Part shown: piece after piece, positions 17,996 to 26,974 of the stretch
Layout: each line of letters starts with the position of its first letter
Position numbering within the stretch: the first letter of the stretch is position 1
DNA from: JAVWHX01 sp036639875
GTDB lineage: Bacteria > Bacillota_I > Bacilli_A > Erysipelotrichales > Coprobacillaceae
NCBI GenBank assembly: GCA_036639875.1
Contig: JAVWHX010000001.1
Coordinates: 62,001 to 126,000, forward strand
Reading direction: 5' to 3'
DNA length: 64,000 nucleotides
Made by a program: the position numbers and the translations under genes
Notes under the pieces: model-generated
What the model saw: the letters and a program-made list of their open reading frames with translations, nothing else
Databases searched by the model: none
Told to the model about the DNA's origin: nothing

Positions 17996-18720
17996 TAATG
18001 CATAACCTTATTTAAGAAGTCTTGGGCTCTTTCACTTTGAGGATTTGAAAAGAATTCTTCAGCTTTATTCTCTTCAACAATTTTACCATCCTCTAAGAAA
18101 ATCACTCTATCAGCAACAGTTCTTGCAAACCCCATTTCATGAGTTACAACAATCATTGTCATTCCTTCTTTAGCAAGTTCTTGCATAACTTCAAGGACTT
18201 CAATAACCATTTCAGGATCTAATGCACTTGTTGGTTCATCAAATAACATAATTTCAGGATTCATACATAACGATCTTGCGATTGCAACTCTTTGTTTTTG
18301 GCCACCAGATAACTTATTAGGATATTCATCCTTTTTATCAAGCAAACCTACTCTTTCTAGATAATTGGTTGCTACTTCTTTAGATTCTTGCTCATCTCTA
18401 TTTAAGACATTCATTTGAGCAATTGTCAAATTCTCTAATACCGTTTTATGAGGAAATAGATTAAAATGTTGAAATACAAACCCCATTAAACTTCTCATTT
18501 TTTTATAAGATGAATTACTTTCATTTAATAATTCATCATTCAAATAAATATGTCCAGATTCAGGCTTTTCTAAGCCATGAATACATCTTAACACTGTACT
18601 TTTACCCGAACCAGATGGTCCTATCAAACAGACAATCTCACCTTTTTTAATTTCTAAAGAAACATCATTGACTGCTTTTAAATCTTTAAACTGTTTTGTA
18701 ATATGTTCAACTTTAATCAC
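17995..18720 (-). CDS. Polar amino acid ABC transporter, ATP-binding protein
   Basis: A 241-residue ABC ATPase of the PAAT group (GlnQ/ArtP-like). Walker A GPSGSGKST (residues 32-40), Q-loop FQHFNLFPH, signature LSGGQKQR, Walker B IMLFDEPTSALD and switch VTHEMGFAR are all intact. It overlaps the permease gene upstream by eight bases and the aminotransferase downstream by three. It drives uptake by the permease at 18713 and the lipoprotein at 19420. Confidence 0.93.
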   Translation of the reverse strand: MIKVEHITKQFKDLKAVNDVSLEIKKGEIVCLIGPSGSGKSTVLRCIHGLEKPESGHIYLNDELLNESNSSYKKMRSLMGFVFQHFNLFPHKTVLENLTIAQMNVLNRDEQESKEVATNYLERVGLLDKKDEYPNKLSGGQKQRVAIARSLCMNPEIMLFDEPTSALDPEMVIEVLEVMQELAKEGMTMIVVTHEMGFARTVADRVIFLEDGKIVEENKAEEFFSNPQSERAQDFLNKVMH

Positions 18721-19399
18721 TTTCAGCCAACTTCCTTTCTAATTTTCTTGCAAAATATGAAATACTTAATGTCATAATTAAATAATAAATACCAGCAATA
18801 CATAATGTAGATGAGAAATCATAATAATTTCCACCTAATACTTGCGAAGCTTTTAAGAGTTCTACTGCACCTATACAACTAATTAAAGACGAATCCTTAA
18901 TTAGTGTTACAAACTCGCTTACTAATGGTGGAACAATTCTCTTAAAAGCTTGTGGCAAGATAATAAATCTCATTGTTTGTTTATGAGACATACCTAAACT
19001 GTCAGCTGCTTCCCATTGTCCTTTATCAATACCATTAATAGCACTTCTAATCAACTCTGTTGTGTAAGCACCACTATTAATACTCATAGCAATAACCCCT
19101 ATCACATAAGTATTAATTCTAATAATACCCCCATTTGTAATTTGTGTATACATCATTGGTACAACAGTAAACAACAAGAGGATTTGAAGCAACATAGGAG
19201 TTCCCCTGATAACTTCGACATAAATGTTCCCAAGAGCTCTTAAGAACTTATTCTTAGATATTTTAGCAGAAGCACCAAGAATCCCAAAGACCAATCCAAA
19301 CGCTAGAGATAGAGCAGCAATGATAAGAGAAATCAGCGCTCCTTGAGCTAAGTATATTAAATTTTCAGGAGTAAATATTTTATCAAATGCTGGAAACAT
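18713..19399 (-). CDS. Polar amino acid ABC transporter, permease
   Basis: A 228-residue inner-membrane permease of the HisM/GlnP family with four to five transmembrane segments. The N-terminal GALISLIIAALSLAFGLVFG and the cytoplasmic EAA loop EAADSLGMSHKQTMRFIILP are characteristic. Only one permease gene is present, so a homodimer is expected. Start ATG at 19399; the gene follows the binding protein gene after 20 bases and overlaps the ATPase gene. Confidence 0.92.
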   Translation of the reverse strand: MFPAFDKIFTPENLIYLAQGALISLIIAALSLAFGLVFGILGASAKISKNKFLRALGNIYVEVIRGTPMLLQILLLFTVVPMMYTQITNGGIIRINTYVIGVIAMSINSGAYTTELIRSAINGIDKGQWEAADSLGMSHKQTMRFIILPQAFKRIVPPLVSEFVTLIKDSSLISCIGAVELLKASQVLGGNYYDFSSTLCIAGIYYLIMTLSISYFARKLERKLAESD

Positions 19400-19419
19400 A
19401 TTCTATCCCATCCTTTTTC

Positions 19420-20190
19420 CTATAATTTCTTTAAACCGTATTTTTCACATAACTTTGTATAATCTTCACTAGCTAAGAATTTTTCTAAAGCAGTGTTGAT
19501 AACTTTAATCATTTCTGTATTTCCTTTTTTTGCAACAATATAATTCTTTTCATCTAATAAAGATCCATCTAACATTTCAAAATCTCCATTTTTAACATAG
19601 TTTTGAGCAACTGCTAAATCAACAACTGCTGCATCATATTGACCCGCTGCCAAACCTTGGAAAATAATCTTAACATCTTTTAAAGATTCAACCTTTGCAT
19701 TTTTAATACCTTTTGCAACAGTTTCTCCAGTTGCAGAAGTTTGAGCTGCTAATGTTTTTCCTTCCAAATCAGCTGCTGATTTAATTGAAGATCCTTTTTT
19801 CATAATAGCAACTTGTGCAGTTGCAGTATAAGGAACAGACCATTCTACAACTCTATCTTCAGCATAAGTAAATCCAGAAATTCCTAAATCAAGTTGCCCT
19901 GCTTGAAGTTGTGTACAAATGTTATCAAAATCCATAGTCACCCATTCAAATTCATATTTCTTACCATCAGTATTTAAATATGATGGAAATAAAGCCACCA
20001 TATCTGGATCAAATCCAACAACTTTATTATTTGTATCTAAAGATTCATATGGAGCATAATCAGGTGATACTCCAATTGTTATCTTAACCGTTTCTGCATT
20101 AGATGCAGTCTTTTCATTACTGTTCCCACCACAAGCTGTAACCATTACTGCTAACATCATAACTAACATCACTTTTAATAATTTTTTCAT
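19420..20190 (-). CDS. Polar amino acid ABC transporter, substrate-binding lipoprotein
   Basis: A 256-residue extracellular solute-binding protein family 3. The signal peptide ends with a lipobox (MVTACGGN), so the mature protein should be lipidated at Cys20. The fold starts ITIGVSPDYAPYE and includes GFDPDMVALF and AGQLDLGISGFTYAEDR, the second of which carries the Arg that binds the ligand carboxylate. It is the first gene behind the T-box leader at 20294-20525. The candidate CGC specifier points to arginine as the ligand, but the binding pocket was not resolved further. Confidence 0.92.
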   Translation of the reverse strand: MKKLLKVMLVMMLAVMVTACGGNSNEKTASNAETVKITIGVSPDYAPYESLDTNNKVVGFDPDMVALFPSYLNTDGKKYEFEWVTMDFDNICTQLQAGQLDLGISGFTYAEDRVVEWSVPYTATAQVAIMKKGSSIKSAADLEGKTLAAQTSATGETVAKGIKNAKVESLKDVKIIFQGLAAGQYDAAVVDLAVAQNYVKNGDFEMLDGSLLDEKNYIVAKKGNTEMIKVINTALEKFLASEDYTKLCEKYGLKKL

Positions 20191-20293
20191 AATATTTTCC
20201 CTCTTCTTTCTTTTTATTCTATTGTATTGTAAGTTTATATTCCTATAATCTCACCGCAATAATCTCACTCTCATCATCTTACCCTCCCCAATA

Positions 20294-20525
20294 AAAAAAC
20301 GTCTCCTAGCAAATGCTAAGAGACGAAATTATCCGCGGTACCACTCTTGTTAATATATCAGCGATATATTCCCTCTTGTCTTTAAAGCAGACTAACTTTA
20401 TATCCTACTCTGTTCAGATACACCTCTCAAAAGTGCGGTTCATTTAAACTTGTATACTAACCTTCCACCTACGTTAGCTCGCTAAATACTTATTTAAACT
20501 ACTCTCTTTATCATTGAGTTTTATT
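20294..20525 (-). promoter_or_regulatory. T-box leader of the amino acid ABC transporter operon (candidate arginine)
   Basis: On the minus strand AGAGTGGTACCGCGG (20334-20348) is a T-box, followed by the terminator GTCTCTTAGC-ATTT-GCTAGGAGAC and a T7 run (20294-20326). In the Stem I specifier loop the sequence GAACCGCACTTTTGAG aligns with the B. subtilis glyQS segment GAAAGGCAUUCUUGAG, recalled from memory. This puts CGC (20435-20437) in the specifier position, an arginine codon. The leader ends about 100 bases before the lipoprotein start. The amino acid is an inference from this alignment. Confidence 0.9.
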
Positions 20526-20532
20526 AACTGTT

Positions 20533-20560
20533 ATTATAAACAATTGTATACAATTGTCAA
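20533..20560 (-). promoter_or_regulatory. Promoter with an 18-bp palindromic operator in its spacer
   Basis: Minus strand TTGACA (20555-20560) and TATAAT (20533-20538) with a 16-bp spacer. The spacer coincides with the perfect palindrome ACAATTGTATACAATTGT (20540-20557). Its core TTGTATACAA resembles GntR-family operators. A repressor here would block polymerase, adding transcriptional control to the T-box. Between 20561 and 20763, before the GH42 stop codon, no further gene or strong hairpin was found. Confidence 0.75.
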
Positions 20561-20763
20561 TAACAATTTTATCATTTTAAGAAAGAAGCAGTTTTAATAC
20601 AAAAATATACTGTATTTTATCATAAAATTATTTTAAAATTTTTTACTAATCTTTTCAAGACGAATAGAACTTAAAACAATCATTTTTTCTGTATTTATTA
20701 CCAAAGCACAAAATACTTTTTTAAATTATAGAAATACTCTAATATGAAAAACAGAATTTAATT

Positions 20764-22806
20764 TTATTCTTTCAATATTTTCACTTCAAATGGTTTAAGG
20801 TTTAATTCTCCAGATATTTTATTATTCGTTTCCATATCTGTAATCACTCTCGATAAAACAATTTGATTATCATGATTTGCAAAATTCATTACAAAATAGT
20901 ACTTTTGGACATTATCTTTTCTCATTTGAATAGACACTTCTTTATTCCCTTTAGTAATTAAATCATTATATAAATGGTTTTCTTCAATAATCTTTTTATA
21001 AAAATCATCTAAGAAATCACATTTTGTCCTTGGTGCAATAAAAAAGGCCTTTCCTCTCCCATAATTATTCACTGTAATAGCAGGTGTATCTTGATAAAAA
21101 TCTTTTGTATATCTCGCAAGTTCTTTTGCCCCGATTAATTCGATAATTGCATTATACTCCTTTGTTTCATATGTTTTGTTTTCATAAATAATATAATTGT
21201 TTTCATCTGGATAATAGGTATCAGTTTCTAATACTTTTAAACCAAATAAATCAATTAATTTCTTTGGCCATCCTCCAATATATAATAAATCAGTTTCATT
21301 AACCATTCCAGTAAAATAGCTTGAGATTAAGGTTCCACCATTTTTAACAAAGCTTTCTAGTTTTTCTATAACTGAATCCGTAATCATATATAACATAGGC
21401 GCTATCAAAACCTCATACTTGTCGAAAGACATATCGCTTGTAATTATATCAGTAGCAATATCATTTTCCCAAAAAATAGAATAATGATCTTGTAACGTTT
21501 GCGGATAACGTTTTGTACTTCTGCAAAATGCATTGTCTCTTTTTAAAGCCCAATTACTTTGCCAATCAAATATAATTGCAACTTTAACATCTTTTGTTGT
21601 ACCTTTGATTTGAGAAATATTCTCTAACCTTTTTCCATAAGCAGATACTTCTTTAAATACACGATTAGCATTAGAGTTATCATGATCAACGACTGCACCA
21701 TGAAATTTTTCAGAGTTACCTCTTGCCCTTCTCCATTGAAAATATAATGTACTATTAGAACCATGAGCAATTTGTTGCATAGAACTTAACATATGCATCC
21801 CAGGGCGTTTTGATTTATTTAAAGCAAGCCAATTTACTACACTTGGTGATGATTCCATCACTAGAAATGGTTGTTGTTTCAAAGACCAATATTGGTCATG
21901 AACATAGGCTGATTTCATAGCAGTTTGATAAAGTTCCTCATGGTTGTTATGCCAATCTGGATAACTATCCCAGCTTACTACATCTACATATTTAGAAAAC
22001 TTTCCATAATCAATTCCTTCTAATGGAATAAAATCATTTTGTGCATGTCCTTCAGCCATAAAATTAGTAGTAACAGGAATATTAGGAGTTATTCTTCTAA
22101 TTGGTTCTATTTCACAATTAAAGAAAGCAATCGTTTGATCGGTAACAAAACGTTTCCAATCCAAATCCATTCCATGTACTTTTGATTCACCTAAAGGAGA
22201 TGGTGCTACAACCTGAGACCAACTTGAATATGCATTTGACCAAAAATTCATAAACCATGCCTTATTTAAATTTTCTAATGTCCCATATTTTCTTTGTAAC
22301 CATTGTCGCCAATTATCCTGACAATGATCACAAAAACATTCTCCTGAATATTCATTGGAAATATGCCACATTGCTAAGGAAGTCCTTTTACCATAACGTT
22401 TAGCCAATATTGTATTAATTTCTTGTACTTTTTCTCGATAGATTGGTGAAGAATAACAATGGTTATGTCTAAAACCATGATGTTGTTTTTGCCCAAGTGC
22501 GTTTGTTCTATTTACCTCAGGATACTTTTCACTCATCCATTGAGGTCTACCACCACTTGGTGTTGCAAGTATTACATTTCCATTTATTTTTTCCATTTCA
22601 TCAAAAACTTTGTCTAGCCATTCAAAATGATATTCTCCTTCTCTTGGTTCAATTGTACACCAAGAAAAAACGCCAACAGTAACTGTATTAATATTTGCTT
22701 CTTTCATTAAGCGTAAATCATCAGCTAGAATTTCTGGGTAATCTAACCATTGATCAGGATTGTAATCTCCACCATGTAATAATCTGTTATCTAAATTATA
22801 GTTCAT
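20764..22806 (-). CDS. Beta-galactosidase, glycoside hydrolase family 42
   Basis: Cytoplasmic retaining beta-galactosidase of 680 residues. The TIM-barrel domain has the acid/base Glu in WHISNEYSG (about residue 152) and the nucleophile in FLVMESSPS (about residue 318). Cys117, Cys157, Cys159 and Cys162 form the zinc site seen in many GH42 enzymes. Trimerisation and C-terminal beta domains follow. No signal peptide. AAGGTGAT is seven bases before the ATG. It is the last gene of the PTS-DUF3284-GH36-GH42 cluster and would act on intracellular, unphosphorylated beta-galactosides. Confidence 0.93.
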   Translation of the reverse strand: MNYNLDNRLLHGGDYNPDQWLDYPEILADDLRLMKEANINTVTVGVFSWCTIEPREGEYHFEWLDKVFDEMEKINGNVILATPSGGRPQWMSEKYPEVNRTNALGQKQHHGFRHNHCYSSPIYREKVQEINTILAKRYGKRTSLAMWHISNEYSGECFCDHCQDNWRQWLQRKYGTLENLNKAWFMNFWSNAYSSWSQVVAPSPLGESKVHGMDLDWKRFVTDQTIAFFNCEIEPIRRITPNIPVTTNFMAEGHAQNDFIPLEGIDYGKFSKYVDVVSWDSYPDWHNNHEELYQTAMKSAYVHDQYWSLKQQPFLVMESSPSVVNWLALNKSKRPGMHMLSSMQQIAHGSNSTLYFQWRRARGNSEKFHGAVVDHDNSNANRVFKEVSAYGKRLENISQIKGTTKDVKVAIIFDWQSNWALKRDNAFCRSTKRYPQTLQDHYSIFWENDIATDIITSDMSFDKYEVLIAPMLYMITDSVIEKLESFVKNGGTLISSYFTGMVNETDLLYIGGWPKKLIDLFGLKVLETDTYYPDENNYIIYENKTYETKEYNAIIELIGAKELARYTKDFYQDTPAITVNNYGRGKAFFIAPRTKCDFLDDFYKKIIEENHLYNDLITKGNKEVSIQMRKDNVQKYYFVMNFANHDNQIVLSRVITDMETNNKISGELNLKPFEVKILKE

Positions 22807-22817
22807 TTATAATCACC

Positions 22818-25061
22818 TTACATTTCAATTTTCTCAATATAAAATATCCATGATTGAAAATCGCCTTTCATTTTTGCTGTTATACCATTTATACCATTAA
22901 ATAAATATGGTTTTCTAATCCCGATGTTAGCAATAACATCACCCGATAAAACATACTCACCATCAATGCTATAATTACAATTAACATCAACAAATGGAAC
23001 TTGAAGATACTCTAAAGATTTGCAATTAGGTTCACCAAGAACATGATAAATTCCAATCATAATCTTTGAAACATCTTTATTAGTTACTGCCCAACAACAT
23101 TGATTAAAATTATTTTCAAATGGGCTTATTAATTTATGAAAAGTTCCATGTATTAATAAATCACGATGTTTTTTATAATCACTTATTTGTTTTTTTATAC
23201 ATTCTCTATCACAGTCAGTTAATGTATGTAAGTCAAGTTCATATCCTAAACTTCCAAATGCAGCAACTTGATATCTCATATCTAAAGAAGTAACTCTAGT
23301 TGTTTGATGATTAGGACTAATTGATACATGATTGCTTAATGTTGAGAGTGGATATGCAGTAGCTGTACCAAATTGTATTTTCAATCTTTCTACTGCATCG
23401 GTGTCATCACTTACCCAGATCAGTGGACTATAATAGAGTACACCTAAATCATATCTACCTCCACCCCCAGCACAACCTTCAATTAAAATATTAGGAAAAT
23501 TTTCTAAAATTCTTTCATATAACTGATAAAAGCCTAAAATATTACGATGGAAAAATTCAGTTTGATTAATTCCCTCACTTTTTAAATATTGAGAATATGC
23601 CTCTGTAATATTTCGGTTATAATCCCATTTAATGTAATCAACATTTGTTTCCTTAATTACTTTTTCTAACTGGCAATAAATATTATCTATTACATCTGGA
23701 TTAGAAAAATCAAGAACATATTGATTTCTAGCAATACAAAAACGATTTGTCTCATGATGAACAGCCCAATCAGGATGTTCATTATAAAGCATAGAATCAG
23801 GAGAAATCATTTCTGGTTCAAACCACATTCCAAGTTGCATACCTAGATTATGAATCTCGTTAGAAAATTTCTTTAATCCATTTGGAAATTTATCTTTATT
23901 AACATACCAATCACCTAATGAACTTTTATCGTCATTACGTTTTGAAAACCAACCATCATCAATAACAAAACATTCCATCCCAAGTTCCTTAGCAGTCTTA
24001 GCTAAATTTATTAATTTATCATAATTAATTTCATAGTAAGCAGCTTCCCAGCTATTAAAAACTATTGGTCTATGAGTAGTTAACCACTTTTGATCAATAA
24101 TATGCTCTGAAATAAATTCAGAAAATTCTATAGATAACCCATTCATTCCTTGGTTGCTATAACACATAACAGCCTCTGGAGTCATAAATTCTTCTCTATT
24201 CTGCAATGTCCAAGAAAAATACTCTGGATGGATTCCCAGCATTGCTCGGCTACTTCCCCATTCATCCACTTCTACTTGAGCCAAGAAATTTCCTGAATAG
24301 ATTAAATTAAACCCATAAACTGTTCCACTCGTCAATGTAGCATCAACATGTTCAAGAGCAACAAAAGGATTTTGTTGATGACTTGACGCACCTTTCAAAG
24401 AACCAACAGAGACAGTTCCATGTGATAAAGTATGTTTTTTTATATGCCTTTCTTTTAACCAGCCACCTGATAAATGAACAAATTGATAATTAGAATCAGG
24501 TAAATCTAAGACAGTACTCATTGATTTTTGAATTGTAAGTTTTTTATTCCCATTGTTAATAATTACTTGATTACGAACAATGACTGCTTGATCTTTAAAG
24601 ATAGTATATCTCTGTTCTACCACAATATTGTAGTTTTTATCTTCTAACGTAACAATTAAAGTTTCAGTATTCTTTTCATCACCATAACTAGTAGGAAATC
24701 CTTTGATTTTTTCTTTTCCTTTTATTACCTTATATGAACAATACTGTAAATCCAAATACAATGGGGTACTTCCATCATAAATAGATATTCCCCCATCTTT
24801 ATAATCACTTATCCCAAAAACCGGATATTCTTGCATTGTATCAGCCAAAGTAAATTTGGTATCTTCTTTAGAATACTTTACTGTTCCAGCTGCTTTGTTT
24901 TCATGACTTAAAAAATATTGAAATGTTTCATTAGTGAAAGTATGAATAGTTTTTCCATAGTACAAATGTCCTAAATGATTATTTTTTAGTATATAAAATA
25001 TATAACTGATTTTATCATTTGAAAGATGAAATACTTGATTATTAATTACTTCTATCATCAT
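22818..25061 (-). CDS. Alpha-galactosidase, glycoside hydrolase family 36
   Basis: Cytoplasmic alpha-galactosidase of 747 residues. An N-terminal beta-sandwich is followed by the barrel with FVIDDGWF, GMWFEPEMIS, the nucleophile Asp in DYIKWDYNRN (about residue 480) and the acid/base Asp in WVSDDTDAVERL (about residue 552). Length and motif order match tetrameric GH36 (AgaA/RafA). It has no signal peptide, so substrates such as raffinose-family sugars or melibiose must be imported. GAGGT lies five bases before the first of two adjacent ATG codons. It overlaps the DUF3284-like gene by 20 bases. Confidence 0.93.
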   Translation of the reverse strand: MMIEVINNQVFHLSNDKISYIFYILKNNHLGHLYYGKTIHTFTNETFQYFLSHENKAAGTVKYSKEDTKFTLADTMQEYPVFGISDYKDGGISIYDGSTPLYLDLQYCSYKVIKGKEKIKGFPTSYGDEKNTETLIVTLEDKNYNIVVEQRYTIFKDQAVIVRNQVIINNGNKKLTIQKSMSTVLDLPDSNYQFVHLSGGWLKERHIKKHTLSHGTVSVGSLKGASSHQQNPFVALEHVDATLTSGTVYGFNLIYSGNFLAQVEVDEWGSSRAMLGIHPEYFSWTLQNREEFMTPEAVMCYSNQGMNGLSIEFSEFISEHIIDQKWLTTHRPIVFNSWEAAYYEINYDKLINLAKTAKELGMECFVIDDGWFSKRNDDKSSLGDWYVNKDKFPNGLKKFSNEIHNLGMQLGMWFEPEMISPDSMLYNEHPDWAVHHETNRFCIARNQYVLDFSNPDVIDNIYCQLEKVIKETNVDYIKWDYNRNITEAYSQYLKSEGINQTEFFHRNILGFYQLYERILENFPNILIEGCAGGGGRYDLGVLYYSPLIWVSDDTDAVERLKIQFGTATAYPLSTLSNHVSISPNHQTTRVTSLDMRYQVAAFGSLGYELDLHTLTDCDRECIKKQISDYKKHRDLLIHGTFHKLISPFENNFNQCCWAVTNKDVSKIMIGIYHVLGEPNCKSLEYLQVPFVDVNCNYSIDGEYVLSGDVIANIGIRKPYLFNGINGITAKMKGDFQSWIFYIEKIEM

Positions 25062-25527
25062 TATTTACCTCATATGAATATTCCTTGTTATTAATAATCA
25101 TTTCAATATATTCCATTCTTTTTTTTATCTTACGTTTATAGAAGAATCGATAGAAAAGACTAACAATTTTATAATTTAAGATATAATGTTTTTTTTCAAA
25201 CTGATTATCTTCACTATATACAACAGTAGTAATCCCGTCTTCCATTGACAAATCATAAGTTTGTAAGATACTTCCCTCATTATAAAGAGTTGATAATCCT
25301 ATTTTCTCATTTTTAATAATTTCACTAATTTTCATTTTTACCTTAACAGGTTTTTGTCCTGTTTTAGTATATAATTTTTTTTCTATAGATAATCCTTTTT
25401 CTAATTTCTCTATATTTGTTTTATACTGTTGAAAAAACTTTAATTGTTCTTTTTCGATTACTTCATATACACTTTTTATATCGCTATAGAAATTATATGT
25501 ATAACTTATAATACTTTCACTCATCAT
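25042..25527 (-). CDS. DUF3284-like protein of sugar PTS clusters
   Basis: About 161 residues, soluble, with predicted mixed beta strands in the middle (SIEKKLYTKTGQKPVKVKMK, IGLSTLYNEGSILQTYDL) and a basic C-terminus. The layout and the position between a PTS EIIC gene and galactosidase genes fit the DUF3284 family, small START-like proteins often next to lactose/cellobiose PTS and glycosidase genes. No catalytic residues were recognised. Four successive start codons (GTG, ATG, ATG, ATG) lie after AGGAG; the third (25527) or fourth (25524) has the best spacing. Function unknown; family call is tentative. Confidence 0.55.
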   Translation of the reverse strand: MMSESIISYTYNFYSDIKSVYEVIEKEQLKFFQQYKTNIEKLEKGLSIEKKLYTKTGQKPVKVKMKISEIIKNEKIGLSTLYNEGSILQTYDLSMEDGITTVVYSEDNQFEKKHYILNYKIVSLFYRFFYKRKIKKRMEYIEMIINNKEYSYEVNNDDRSN

Positions 25528-25535
25528 CATCACTC

Positions 25536-26849
25536 CTATATTTGATTATTTACTGTTTGATGTACAATATCATCTTGCTCTTCTTGTTCTTCATCCTTCA
25601 AATATCCTTTATCTAAAGCCTTTAAAAATGGGAACCAAATAACGGTTGTTAATGCAACATTAAACAACTGTAATAAAGCACCAGTGATTGATCCCGTAGC
25701 AAGCCAACCAGATAATAGCATCGGTGTTGACCAAACTACTGTAGCGCCAATTGGTTTAGGCACTAAACCAAAGTACATAGCAAAATAAGATGTGGTAACC
25801 ATTGCAACAGGTGCTAAAATCCATGGAATAAGAATGACTGGATTTAAAACTATAGGTAACCCAAAAGTGATTGGTTCAGAAATATTAAACACTGCTGGTG
25901 TAGCTACTAACTGCATTGTACTTTTCAAACGTTTTGACTTAGCAATAAATAAAATTGATGCTAAAGCAATACCTAAAATGATACCTGTTGTTGCAAAACA
26001 ACCCATGAAAGTTGTACAAATAATATTCGGTCTATCTATACCTGCTAAATATGCATTGTAATTTTCAAGACTTAAAGCAGCATGAATTGGATCCACAACT
26101 GAATTCACTACTAATGTTCCATGAATACCAAACCACCAAAAAATTTGTGTAAAGATAATAACTAAAATAGTTGCTGGCAATGTTGCACCTAATGATACAA
26201 TCGGTGCTTGTAATACGTTGTAAACAAAGTCAATCACATTCCCATATGCTGTAAATGTAAAACCATATCTAATAGCATTGAACACTAGCAAAGATGCTGC
26301 TGCAGGTATAATTGCTGTAAAAGATCTAGCAATACCTGTAGGGACAGAACTCGGCATTTTTATGGTAATATTGGCTTTTTCTAATGCACAGAATATCTCT
26401 GTAGATAAAAAAGCCACAACCATCCCAACAAACATCCCTTGTGCTCCCAAATTTTGCAATCCTATAAAAGCACCTTTATCCCCACTACCAAAAGGCACTA
26501 ACAATAGAAAACTAGATAACGCTACCCCACCTGCATATAATGCAGATTGTTCATAATGTTTAGCCAAATTATAGGCAATACCAAAAACAATAAATAAAGT
26601 ACTAATGTTCATAGTAGCATTACCAATTGGTCCAAAGAAATCATTCAAGAATATATTGATACCTTCGGGAATATACTCTGCAAAACCAAAAGTTGCAGGT
26701 AAATTTTGTAAAATAATAGCAATAGAAGCAAACATAGTTGCTGGAAAAGCCAACATAAACCCATCTCTTATACTTAATAAATAGCGATTTTGAGCAATCC
26801 AATCAGCGATTGGCATCATTTTACTCATAAATTTGTTATTAAAACTCAT
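25536..26849 (-). CDS. PTS EIIC, lactose/cellobiose family
   Basis: The 437-residue membrane component of a sugar phosphotransferase system, with about ten transmembrane segments. The conserved WWFGIHGTLVVN and the substrate-site motif FNISEPITFGLPIVLNP (Glu of the NEP-like motif) identify the Lac/Cel family. No EIIA or EIIB domain or gene is in this window, so both must be supplied in trans. The first 10 residues precede the first helix; ATG 26849 follows GAGGAGAGAAATT. It heads the operon regulated by the divergent AraC protein and probably CcpA. The sugar transported is not known; galactoside hydrolases downstream suggest an alpha- or beta-galactoside. Confidence 0.92.
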   Translation of the reverse strand: MSFNNKFMSKMMPIADWIAQNRYLLSIRDGFMLAFPATMFASIAIILQNLPATFGFAEYIPEGINIFLNDFFGPIGNATMNISTLFIVFGIAYNLAKHYEQSALYAGGVALSSFLLLVPFGSGDKGAFIGLQNLGAQGMFVGMVVAFLSTEIFCALEKANITIKMPSSVPTGIARSFTAIIPAAASLLVFNAIRYGFTFTAYGNVIDFVYNVLQAPIVSLGATLPATILVIIFTQIFWWFGIHGTLVVNSVVDPIHAALSLENYNAYLAGIDRPNIICTTFMGCFATTGIILGIALASILFIAKSKRLKSTMQLVATPAVFNISEPITFGLPIVLNPVILIPWILAPVAMVTTSYFAMYFGLVPKPIGATVVWSTPMLLSGWLATGSITGALLQLFNVALTTVIWFPFLKALDKGYLKDEEQEEQDDIVHQTVNNQI

Positions 26850-26878
26850 AATTTCTCTCCTCTTAATTATTTGTCATC

Positions 26879-26893
26879 CGTTAACGCTAACAT
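26879..26893. promoter_or_regulatory. cre-like site in the galactoside operon leader
   Basis: ATGTTAGCGTTAACG (minus strand) matches the looser cre pattern WTGNNARCGNWWWCA except for the last base. It lies directly downstream of a TATAAT (26895-26900, minus strand), where CcpA would act as a roadblock. No clear -35 accompanies that -10, which fits an activator-dependent promoter read by the AraC protein. Confidence 0.5.
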
Positions 26894-26974
26894 GATTATA
26901 TTATAAATAATATGTTCTTTATTCATATAGAATAATGTGATAATATTATGGAGAAATGTGACATGGAGGTAACT

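Noticed and set aside
20561..20763. Small AT-rich dyads as a terminator for the galactosidase operon
   Set aside because: Arms are short and made of A and T only, without a proper T tract on the minus strand.
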